Assembly (NCBI RefSeq): GCF_016093545.1
Contig: NZ_JADKYX010000018.1
Coordinates: 1-64,000, forward strand
Direction: 5' to 3'
Source: Massilia rhizosphaerae
GTDB taxonomy: Bacteria; Pseudomonadota; Gammaproteobacteria; Burkholderiales; Burkholderiaceae_D
Length of the DNA: 64,000 nt
Shown here: positions 40,886-52,800 of the stretch, piece by piece
How positions within the stretch are numbered: position 1 is the first letter of the stretch
Layout of the letters: every line of letters begins with the position of its first letter
Translations under genes and position numbers: made by a program
Notes under the pieces: generated by a model
What the model was told of the DNA's origin: nothing
What the model saw: the letters and a program-made list of their open reading frames with translations, nothing else
Databases searched by the model: none

Positions 40886-43800
40886 CTAGGCTAAGTTGGC
40901 ACCCGTGTCACGCTCCGGGCATGGCGGTGGATTCTTCGGCGCGGGCGGCAAGGCCCGCACGCAGAACTTGTTCAGGGCGACCAGCACCAGGCCCCGTTCG
41001 TTGGCGATCCTGATATTGAATTTCCTGACGTCCGCCCGACCCGCCGCCCGCGGTTCCGCCTCTTCCACGTGGACGTGGCAGGTGCGCGACAGCGGGTGCA
41101 GGATCTCGATCTCGTCGATGGCGAAAGGCAGGTAAGGCACGGACGCTTCCCCTCCGCCCGCCATGCCGGCCACGGTCTGCAGGGCGCCGTCTACGAGGCT
41201 CGGATGGAGGATGAAATCCTCGACGCCCTCGCCCTGCCCGTCCGCAAGCGACAACGTGGACAGCGCGAACGACGCGCCGATGTGCAGCTTCCGCATCGTG
41301 CGGAACGCGGGCCCGTAGACGATGCCCGCTTGCGCGAACCGGCGGTAATACTCGCTGCCGTCCACCACGCGCGACGAGGCGCGGATGAGGTCCGCGAGCG
41401 GCAGGAAGGTGTCGGCGCGGGGTTCGTCCGTGCCGTCCTGGAACCGGAGCACGCCCTCGGCATGCACCACCTTTTCGCGGTCCGCGTCGTACGACGTGAC
41501 GATGTATTCCGCGTCGTCGTCCGCCGGCCGCAACGACACCTGGACCGGCTGCTGCCCGGTGCCGAAGACGAGCGGTTGGACGAACACGATGCTCTGGATC
41601 CTGCGCACGCTCCGGCCGGCCGCCAAGGTCCCGGACGCGCAGGCCAGCTCGATCAGGCCGGCTCCGGGAAAGACGCGCCGTCCGTTCACCTGGTGGTCGC
41701 GTGCGTAGAAGGCGTCGCCCGACAGCATCGACGTGAAGGCGACTTCGCGCAGTGTCGACGAGTTATGGGAAATCAGCGGGTGCAACTGGGCCGGCATGCG
41801 CGCGGCGGGCCGTGGCGTCTCGTTCACCCAGTGGCGCTGCTGCGCGAACGGATACGTCGGCAGCGGGATGCGCCGCGCCGTCCCGTCCGGATCGAGTTCG
41901 TCCCAGGCGATCGCGTATCCGGCGGTCCAGGCTCGTGCCAGCGCGTCCAGGTCGCGCGCCGCGATCCGCTCGTCGAGCCGCTTGGCGGCGCTGCGCGGAT
42001 CGAGGCTACCGCGCGCGACGCCGGCACAGGACTCGTCGTCCATCCACCGTTCCAGCGTCGCGGCCAGGTCGGCCAGGTCATGCGCCACGAATGCGAGGCG
42101 CTCGGGCATGGGTTCGCGGGCGACCTGCAGGGTGTGCGCCACGTCCGCCAGGTCGAGCGTGGGCGTCTTGCGTATGTGGGCGAGCAGCCGCAGCGCCTGG
42201 TCGCGCAGGCCCGCCGGGGTCCTGGCGGACAGCACGATGAGCCGGGGGCCGGTCGCCACGGGCCGCGCCGCATGCACCGGCACGTATTCCTCGAGCACCA
42301 CGCACGCGTTCACGCCGCCGGCGCCGAACGAATTGACGAGCGCGCGGCGCGGATGCGACGGCGCGGCCGTCCAGTCGGACAACCGCCGCTGCAGGCGGAA
42401 CGGCGAACGCTCGAACTCGATGTTCGGGTTCGCGACGTCGGCGTGGAGCGACGGCGCCAGCTGGCGGTGCTTCATCTGCAGCAGGACCTTGGTCACGGCC
42501 GCGACGCCCGCCGCCGACTCGGCATGGCCGATGTTGGCCTTCACCGAGCCGAGCGCGCAGAACTGGCGCTTGTCCGTCCGCTGGCCGAACGCCTGCGCGA
42601 GCGCGGCCACTTCCAGGCTGTCTCCCAGCTGGGTGCCGGTGCCGTGGCCTTCGACGTAGCCGATCGACTCCGCCGGAATGCCCGCCGCGTCCAGCGCGCG
42701 GCCGATGAGCGCCGCCTGCGCATTCGGATTCGGCGCGGCGTAGCCGTTCGAGCGGCCGCTGTGGTCAACCGCGCTGGCGCGGATCACCGCGTGGATCGTG
42801 TCGCCGTCCTCGATCGCCCGCGCCAGCGGCTTGAGGATTAGCGTGCCCACACCCTCGCCCGGCACGAAGCCGTCGTCGCCGGCGCCATAGCTGCGGCACT
42901 TGCCTTCCCGCGCCAGCATGCGCTTGCGGCACAGTCCCTGGTACTTGGACGGGTGCAGGTAAAGGTTCACGCCGCCGGCCACCGCGACCTGGCATTCGTT
43001 GCGCCTCAGGCTTTCGCACGCCAGGTGGATCGCGACCGACGACGACGAGCAGGCCGTGTCCACGGGCATGCTCGGCCCCTGGAAATCGAAGAAGTACGAC
43101 ACGCGGTTCGCGATCGACCACGGCAGCGCGCTCGCCGCCGCGCCTTCGCCCGCCAGCAGCTGGTACGACTGCGTCGTCACGCCCACGAACACGCCGACGC
43201 CGGCGCTGCGCGCTTTCGGGAAGCGGCGTTTGAGACTGTCGCGGGTGTAGCCGGCGTCTTCCAGCGCGGACCACACCGATTGCAGGAACAGCCGCTCCTG
43301 CGGGTCCATGGCGCGCGCCTCGTCGGGCTCGATGTTGAAGAACGGCGCGTCGAACCGGTCGACGCCGTCCAGGAACGCGCCCCATTTGCAGTAGATCTTG
43401 CCGTCCGCGGCGCGGCTCGGATCGGGGTCGTAGAACTGCTGCGCGTCCCAACGGTCGGCCGGGACGGCGCCGACCACGTCGCGTCCATCGCGCAGGTGCG
43501 CCCAATAATCGTCCAGGTCGCGCGCTTGCGGATAGTAGCCGTGCACGCCGATGATGGCGATCGGTTCCGCGGCGTCCATCGGCCGCGCGGCCACCGGCGG
43601 CGCGACCGGCTCCGCGGCCGGCGCGTCGTCCACCGGCTGGGCGCCGGCATCCGCGCCGAACAGGGCCGCCAGCGCGTCCGCGTGCTCGCGCACCAGATAG
43701 CGCGCCAGGTCGGCGATGCTCTCGTATTCGTAGAACAGCGTCTTCGGCAGCGCGCCGAATGCGCGCGCCAGCGCCTCGTTCAGGCGACCGACGGCGATCG

Positions 43801-46800
43801 AATCGATGCCGAACGCGTCGAACCGCTCGCGCGCATCGATCCGTTCCGGAGCGAGCTTGATCTCGGCGCCGACGAGGGTCTTGAGGTAGTCCTGCGTCTG
43901 CGCCAGGCGCAGCGCCGGATCGGCCGCCGCGCCGCCAGTACGTACGGCCGCGGCGGCCGGTGCCGCGCGCCGCGCCATGTGCGCCTTGATTTTCGAGGGC
44001 ACGCCGTACAGGGCGACCGCCTGCGCCAGCCCGGCCCCCAGCAGGTCCTCGAGGCAGCGGATGCCTTCGCTGGTCGGCAGCGGCGCCATCCCCATGTGCT
44101 CGGCGGAGAACGCGAGCGCGTCGGCGGGGATCGCCATGCCGCCTTCTTCCCAGAACGGCCAGTCGATGGACAGCGTCCTGCCGCTGCGCCGGCCCGCCAG
44201 CCGCAAGGCTTCGCGCTGCTCGGCGAACGCGTCGAGGAAGCGGTTGGCGTAGGCGTAGTCGCACTGGCCGACGTTGCCGAACGCGCCGGCGACGGACGCG
44301 AACAGCACGAACAGGTCGAGCGCCTCGCCGCGGGTCGCGCGCTCGAGATTGAGCGTGCCGTCGACCTTCGGCGCCAGCACGGCGGTCAACTCGTCGGCCG
44401 TCTTCTTGAGGAGGAAGGCGTCGCGCGTGACGCCGGCGCTGTGGAACACGCCGTCGATGCGGCCGAAGCGCGCCTTCGCCTCGCGCACCACGGCCTCGAC
44501 GTCGGCCAGGCGCGCCACGTCGGCCTGAAGGTACACGGCCGCGAGGGACGCGATCCGCCGCGCCTGCGCGGCCGACGGGACCGAACGGCCGACCAGCACC
44601 AGCCGCGCGCCCACTTGCTTCGCCAGATAGTCGGCGACGATCCCGCCCAGGCCCCCCAGGCCGCCCGTCACCAGGTACACGCCGCCCTGCTTGAGCGGCA
44701 CGGGCGCGGCCGGCTTGGCGTCATGAGCGACGAACGAGCGTACATGACGCACGCCCGCGCCGTCGTAACGGATCTCGGCCATCGCACTATCGGTCGCGCC
44801 CAGCTCCGCCAGTGCGATACGGACTTGCTCGTCCACGCCGGCCGGCGCCGAACGGATGTCCACGACCTTCGCTTCGTAGCCCGGGTGTTCGAGGTTCAGG
44901 CTCAGGTAAAAGCCGGCGAGCGCGGCGCCGAACGGCATGGCCGCTTCGTCGCCGCCGTCGAACATCGACAGGAAACGCACCCGTCCGGCTTTCCGCCCGA
45001 TCAGCGCCTTGCATGCGTTCTGCAGGGCGCCCACGCCGAGGCGCAGCGCCGCGGCGGCGTCAGCCGGCGCATGACGATGGAGGACGACGCGCGGCACCTG
45101 GCCCCGCGCCTCGAGCACGGCCACGAGCTGGCCGAACTGCGCTTCGCTGGCCGGATCGAGCGTGAACACGCCCGGCGCGATCTCCGCGAATGCGCCGCCG
45201 GGCAGCGCGAGGTTGATGCCGCCGCCGTCGACCCGCGCGTTCAACGCGGCGAAGAAGGCGTCCGAATCGTCGAGGACCAGCATCGGGCCGGCCGGCGGAT
45301 TGGTGCCGGCCAGCGGTGTCGCCGTCCACTGCGGGCGGTAGTACAACCTGCGCCGTTCTTCGACGGCGGCCGGTGCGGCGGGTTCTGCCGGCTGCGCCGC
45401 GGCCTGGATCCAGTACCGCTCCCGGGCGAACGGATAGGCGGGCAGGCTCACCCTGCGCGGCGCGGCGCCGGCATGAAGCGGCGACCAGTCGATGTCGGCG
45501 CCCATGGTCCACAGCGTGGCCGCTTTCGCCAGGTCCCCGCCCGCCAGCAGGCCACGCAGGAACGCCTGGCCAGCTTCGCCCTGGATCAGTTGTCCGGCGT
45601 CGTAGGCCCGGTCATGCGTGTTCGCGTGGAACACGTCGTCGGCCTCGCGCGCCGCGATCCAGCGCGCCAGCTTGTCCTTCAGGCCGGCGACGCTGGACGC
45701 GATCACGGCCAGGCGCGCCGCCATGTGCGTGCGGCCCGCCTGCGACGTGTACGCGATGTCGGCCAACGGCAGGTCCGCGCAATCCTCGAGGAAGGCGGCC
45801 ATGCCGGCGGCGTGACGATCGAGTGCGGCCGCGTCGCGCGCCGACAGCAGGATGACGTGCGGCGTGCCATCGGCGCCGGCGCGCACGGGGCGCGTATCGA
45901 CATGCTCTTCCAGGATCAGGTGCGCGTTGGCGCCGCCCGCGCCGAACGAGCTCACCGCGACACGGCGCGGATTCGTTCCGCTGCGCGTCCAGTCGGCGAG
46001 CGAAGTCTGCACGCGGAACGGCGAGTGCTCGAAATCGATGTTGGGATTGGGCGGCTCGGCATGCAGCGACGGCACCAGCTGTCCATGCTTGAGTTGCAGC
46101 AGTGCCTTGGTCACGGCGGCGATGCCGGCCGCCGCTTCGAGGTGGCCGATGTTCGACTTGACGGAGCCGATCGGCAGCCGGCCGTTGCGGCCCTTTGAAG
46201 CGCCGAACGCCTGCTGCAGGCCGGCGATCTCGATCGGGTCGCCCAGCGCCGTGCCGGTGCCGTGCGTTTCCACGTAACCGAGCGTGTCCGGTTCGACGCC
46301 GGCCCGCTTCATGGCGTCGTGAATCAGGTCACCCTGCGCATTCGGATTCGGCACCGTGTAGCCATTGGTCTTGCCGCCGTGGTTCAGTGCACTGGCGCGG
46401 ACGACGGCATAGACCTGGTCGCCGTCGCGCAGCGCATCCTCGAGGGGCTTGAGCAGCACCGCGCCCACGCCTTCGCCCGGCACGTAGCCGTCCCCGCCCG
46501 CGCCGAAGCTGCGGCAACGGCCGTCGCTCGCGGCGAAGTTACCCTGGCTCAGGTTCAGGTATTTCTGCGGATGGATGGACAGGTTCACGCCGCCGGCCAG
46601 CGCCGCGTCGATATTCCCGCGCCGGATCTCCTCGCACGCCAGGTGGATCGCCGTCAGCGACGACGAGCACATCGTGTCGAGCGCCATGCTGGGGCCGCGC
46701 AGGTCGAAGAAATAGGACACCCGGTTCGCGATCGACGCGTGCGACGACGTGGGGATCGCGCCCGACGCGGCATCCGCCCCGAACAACTCGTAATGCCCCC

Positions 46801-49800
46801 ACATGGCGCCCACGTAGACGCCGACCCGCCGTCCCGCCAGGCTTGCGCGGCTGTAGCCGGCGTCCTCGATGGTCTGCCAGGCCGTCTGCAGGAACAGGCG
46901 CTCCTGCGGGTCCATGATCTCCGCCTCCCTGGGCGAGATATTGAAGAACAGAGGGTCGAACTTGTCGACGTCGGTCAGGAAGCCGCCCCATTTGGCATAG
47001 GTCTTGCCGGCCTTGCTGCGGTCCGGATCGTAGTACCGCTCATGGTCCCAACGCTCCGGCGGCACTTCCGAGATGCAGTCGCGGCCGGCCTTCAGGTTGT
47101 CCCAGAACCGGTCCAGGTTCTCCGCCATCGGATAGCGGCCGCTCACGCCGACGATCGCCACGGCGCGCTCGCGCGGCGCGGACGCCGACGGGAAGCGGCC
47201 CGTGCGGCGCAGCGCGGGCAGCGCCGGCGCGGCCACGGGGGCCGCCGGCTGCGCCGCGGGCGCGCTGGCCGGGTCGAGCAACTGGCGCGCCACGGCCGGG
47301 AACGACTTGACGAGATAGCCCGCCAGGCCGGCGATGGTCTGGTATTCGAAGAACAGCGTCTTGGGCAGGGAGCCGAAGGTCTGTTCCAGCACATTGGTCA
47401 GCTTCATGGCCACGACCGAATCGATGCCGTAGTGCTCCAGCGGCGCGCGCGCGTCGATTCTTTGCGCGGGCACCTTCAGCACGTCCGAGAATTGCTTGCG
47501 CAGGTGGTCCGTGGTCCGCTCCAGCAGGCGCGCATCGTCGGCGCCCGCCGCCGGCACCACGGCTGCCGGCGCCGGCGCGGCCGCCACGACGGCGCGCCGC
47601 GTCTCGCCCGCGATCATGCGCCGCAGCCGCGCCACATCGCCTTCCAGCACGAGCACCTGGCCGTGGCTCGATGCCAGGCTGCGGTGGAATGCGGCGATGC
47701 CGGTCACGGTGCGCAGCGGGCGCGCGCCGCTCGCCTGGAACAGCAGTTCCCGGCTCGCCGCGTCGATCCGCATGCCGCCTTCCTGCCACAGCGGCCAGTT
47801 GATCGCCACGGTGCGGCCGTGCCGCTGTCCGCGCGCAGACTTGCCGTTGCGCCAGGCCGCGAAGTGGTCCATGAAGCCGTTGGCCGCCGCGTAATCGGCC
47901 TGGCCCACATTGCCCAGGGCGCTGCTGACCGATGAAAACAGCACGAAGAAGTCGAGGTCGACGTCCGCCGTGGCCTGGTCCAGGTGCAGCGTGCCCGTCA
48001 CCTTGGGCGCCAGCACCGCGGCCAGCTCGTCATCCGATTTCTTCAGGATGAAGCTGTCCGCCGTCATGCCCGCGCTGTGCACGATGCCGTCCAGCCGCCC
48101 GTGCTCGCCGACGATGGCGGCGACCAGTTGCCCGGCCTGCGCGGCATCGGCAAGGTCGAGCTGGCGGTATTCGACCCGGCCCGCGCGCGCGGGCAGCCTG
48201 TCGAGCGCCGCCCGTTTATGCGCGTCCAGCGGCGCGCGGCCGGTCAGGACCACCGTGGCCCGCGACGCCTGTTTGAGGATCTCGCCCGCGAACAGCAGGC
48301 CGAGGCCACCGAGCCCGCCGGTGATCAGGTACACGCCGCAGTCCTTGAAGACCACGTCGGCGGCGCCGTCCTGGAACGGCAGTTCGCGCCAGCGCAAGGC
48401 CTGGCGCTGGCCTTGTGCGTACCGGACGAGCACATCGCCCGACCGGCCGTCCTGGCGCAGCTGGTCCGCCAGCGCGGCGGCCGTCGTGTCCGGGGCGGCA
48501 ACGATCAACTGGCCGATGAAACCGGGGTTTTCCAGGCGCGCGGTCCTGAGCATGCCGGCCAGCCCGGCCAGCACCTGGCCGTCGTCGTCTCCCGGCACGA
48601 CGACCTGCAGGAGGTTGGCGCCGCCCTCCCCGCGCTGCAGGCGTGCGCGCAACTGGGCGAGGAGCGCGTGCGCGTGGTGCGCGTAGCGCGCGGCCAGCGA
48701 GCTGCCGGCAGGAGCGTCCGACCTTGCGCACCGGGCGCCGGGCAGCAGGTGCGCCAGCGCGTCGGCGTCGACGTTCTGCATGTCGCACAGGAGGACATGA
48801 TGCGTCGCCGGTTCGTCCATCGTCGCCGCCGGCGCCGCGGTTTCCCACGCCGGCACGGCAACCAGGCTGACGGCACCATCGTCCGCGGCCTGCGCATCCA
48901 GGGCGCGCGCGCACAGGTCCCGCATCCGCACGCAGATACGACCCTCCGCGTCGCACAAATCGATGTCGAGCTTGACGACGGCGTCGGCCGGCCCGCTGCC
49001 CTCCGCATACCGGACCCACGCCAGCATCTCGCTCGCGCAGGGCGCCTGCACCTGCAGCGCGCCGAGCGCGAACGGCAGGCGCGCCGGTCCCGCCGGATCC
49101 TCGCGCCAGTCCAGCAGACCGATGGCGGCCTGCAGCGCGCCATCCATCAGGCTCGGATGCAGCAGGTAGTCCGGCGCATCGGCCTCGATCGACGCGGGCA
49201 GGCGCAATTCGGCCAGCGCCTGCCCGTCGCCCAGCGCGATCGCTGCGATGGAGCGATGCGCGGGGCCGTAATGGAGGCCCATGCGCGCATAGGCGGCATA
49301 GACCTGCTGCGCGTCCAGCCGGCCGCGGCCCATCGACTGCCTGACTTGTGCGACGTCGATCCGCTGCCCGGCGGCCGGCGCGACCACGGCCACCCGGCCC
49401 TGGCAATGCACGACGCTTTCGTCCCCGGCCGCCGTGTGGACTTCGAAATCGACCTGGCCGCCGTCGTCCGGCGCCAGCGTAATCTCCGCGTCCACGTGGC
49501 CATCCACGACGAGCGGCCGGGTCCACGCGACATTGCGCAATTCCAGCGCCGGAGCGTCGTCTCCGGCGCGCAGCGCCTGCGCCACCGCGGCCCGCGCCAT
49601 CTCGAGGTAGGCGACGCCCGGCAGCACTTTCCGTCCCGCGGCGCCGGCGATGGTCACGCGGTGGTCGGCCAGGAAGAACTCGGCGCCGGTCAAGGTCGTG
49701 CGATAGGACTGCTGTGTGAAGTCGGACGTGTTCCGGTGCAGCAGCGGGTGCAGCACGGCGCCCTGTCCCGCCGGCGTGCCGGCCGGCCGCGCGATCCAGC

Positions 49801-52800
49801 AGCGCTCGCGCGCGAACGGGTACGTGGGCAGGCTCACGAAACGCGGCTTGCGGTCGCCGTACAACTGGTCCCAGTCGAGCTCCAGCCCCCGGGTCCACAG
49901 CTCGAGAAGACGCGGCAGCCTGCGCGCCGCGATCCACTTGGCGACCGTGGCCTGCAGGTCGGCGTCGGCCTTGAACAGCGCCACCGCGTCGACGCCCTGG
50001 GCGGCCTGCCCGCGATAGCAATTGTCGGGCTGGTCGGCGCCATCCAGGCAGGCCTGCAGATCCTGCTCCAGCTGCCCGACCGAGTCCACGACCAGGGCGA
50101 AGCGTTCCTCCATCGCCTCCCGGCCGGCCTGCAACGTGCGGGCCACGGCGTGCAGGTCGACGCGCGCCGGGTCGCGCCGGACAAACGCCAGCAGGTCCTG
50201 CATCTTTTGCGTCAGCTGCTCGGGCGTGCGCGCGGACAGCACGATGGCGGCCGGCCGGCCGTCCATCACCACCGCCGGCGCGGCCGGCACGTATTCCTGC
50301 ACGACGAGGTGGGCATTGGAGCCGCCGGCGCCGAACGACGAGATGCCGGCGATGCGCGGCAGCGCCCGTCCATCGACCTGCGGCGCCTCCCAGTCGCACA
50401 GTGCCTGGTTGACGACGAACGGCGAATCGTCGAAGTCGATGTTGGGATTGAGCGCGGCCGAATGCAGCGACGGCACGATCTGCCGGTGCCGCATCTGCAG
50501 CAGCACCTTGGTGAGGCCGGCGATGCCCGCCGCCGATTCGGCGTGGCCGATATTCGACTTGGCGGAACCGATCAGGCAGAACCCGTTGTCCCCCGTGCTG
50601 CGCCGGAAGACCTGGGAAAGTGCCGCGATCTCGATCGGGTCGCCCAGCTTCGTGCCGGTGCCGTGCGCTTCGATATAGCCGACGTGGCGCGGATCGACGC
50701 CGCATTCCTGGAACGCCCGCGCGATGACGCTGGCCTGGGCCTGGGGGTTCGGGACCGAATAGCCATGGGTCTTGCCGCCGTGGTTCAGGGCGCCGCCCCG
50801 GATCACGCCGTAGATGTGATTGCCGTCCCGCCGGGCATCCGACAGCCGCTTCAGGATCACGGCGCCCACGCCTTCGGCCGGAATATAGCCATCGCCGCCG
50901 ACGCCGAAGCTCTGGCAGCGGCCGTCGCTCGCGATGAACTGGCCGGCGCTCAGCAGCAGGTATTTGTTCGGATGGATGGTCACGTTGACGCCGCCGGCGA
51001 TCGCCGCGTCGGTGCGGCCCAGGCGCAGGTCCTGGCAAGCCAGGTGGATGGCCGTCAGCGACGACGAGCACATGGTGTCCACGGCCATGCTCGGCCCGTG
51101 CAGGTTCAGGAAGTAGGACACGCGGTTGGCGATGCTCGCATAGCTGGCCGGCGTCACCATGCGCTCGCCGAGCAGGCTGCTCTCCGCGCCGAACATCTGG
51201 TACTCGCCGTACATCACGCCGACGTACACGCCGACCTGGCCGGCCTGGTCCTGCGCACGCGGGATCTGCAGGCTGGCGCGCGTGTAGCCCGCGTCCTCCA
51301 GCGCCATCCACGCATGCTGCAGGAACAGGCGCTCCTGCGGGTCGATGCGTTCGGCGTCGACGGGCGGAATATTGAAGAACAGCGCGTCGAACTCGTCGAC
51401 GCCGTCGATGAAGCCGCCCCATTTGCTGTAGTGGCGGCCGGCGACGGAGCGGTCCTCGCTGAAGTAGTCGCGCCAGTTCCAGCGCTCGGGCGGCACCTCG
51501 ACGATGCTGTCCTTTCCGTCGCGCAGGTTGCGCCAGAACTGTTCGACGTCCTCGGCGCCCGGATAGCGTCCGCTCAGGCCGACGATGGCGATTGCGTCGC
51601 CGTCACCGGCCGCGCTGCGCAGGGCGGCGCGGCGGACGGGAGCGCGGACGCGTGCCGGCAGCGCCGGCGCAGGCGTCGACGGCACCGCCGGCATCGGCGC
51701 GGCGGCCGGCGCGCCGAACAGCGCTTCCAGCCTGACGCGATGCTGGCGGACGACGTACGCGGCCAGCTCGGACAGCGTCTGGTATTCGAAGAACAGCGTC
51801 TTCGGCAGCGAACCGAACAGCTTCTCCAGCTCCGCCGTCAGGTTCATCGTCATGATCGAATTGATGCCGTACTTCTCGAACGACGCGGCGGCATCGATCC
51901 GGTGCGCGGGCAGCTTGAGCAGCGCCGACAAGCGCTTCTTCAGGAAGGCTTCCGTGCTTTCCTGCAGATCGGCGCCGGCCGCGGGCCCGGCCTGGATCGG
52001 CTCCGGCTCGGGCTCGACGGCGCTCGGCTGCGCAAACAGCGCCGCGCGCACGAGGCGCAAATCGCCCTCCACCACCTGCACCTGGTCGTGCGGCAGCGCC
52101 AGGCTCGCGTCGAACGCGCACAGGCCGGTGCGGGTGCGCATGGGCACCAGCCCGGCGACGCGCTTCAGCCGCTCCTGCGTCGCGGCGTCCGCGCCCATGC
52201 CGCCCTCTTCCCACAGCGGCCAATCGACGGCACGCGTGCAGCCCCGGCGCCGGCCCTGCAGCACCAGGGCGTTACGGTAGGCGGCATAGCGGTCCATGAA
52301 GCCGTTGGCGGCCGCGTAGTCGGCCTGCCCGACGTTGCCCGTCACCGCCGCGCCGCCCGAGAACAGCACGAGGAAATCGAGCGCGACGTCGCGCGTCGCT
52401 TCGTCCAGGTTGACCGTGCCGGCGACCTTGGGCGCGAGCACCCGCGCGAACGCTTCCTCCGTCTTGTTGAGGATGAAGCCGTCGTCCGTCATGCCCGCGG
52501 CGTGGAGGATGCCGTCGAGCCGGCCGTGCTGCGCGAGGACGGCAGCGACGACGGCGCGCACCTGTCCCGCATCGCAGACGTCGAGCTGGCGATAGTCGAC
52601 ATACCCTCCTTGCGCGGGCAACGTGGCCAGGACGGCGGCAGTCTGCGCGGATGCCGGTGCCCGGCCGGTGAGAACGACCGTGGCGCCGTGCGTCCGTTCG
52701 AGGATGGCGCGCGCGAACAGCCGGCCCAGCGCGCCCAGGCCGCCGGTGACGAGGTAGACGCCGCCGTCCTTGAATGCGGAGGCGGGCGCCTCGGCGGGCG

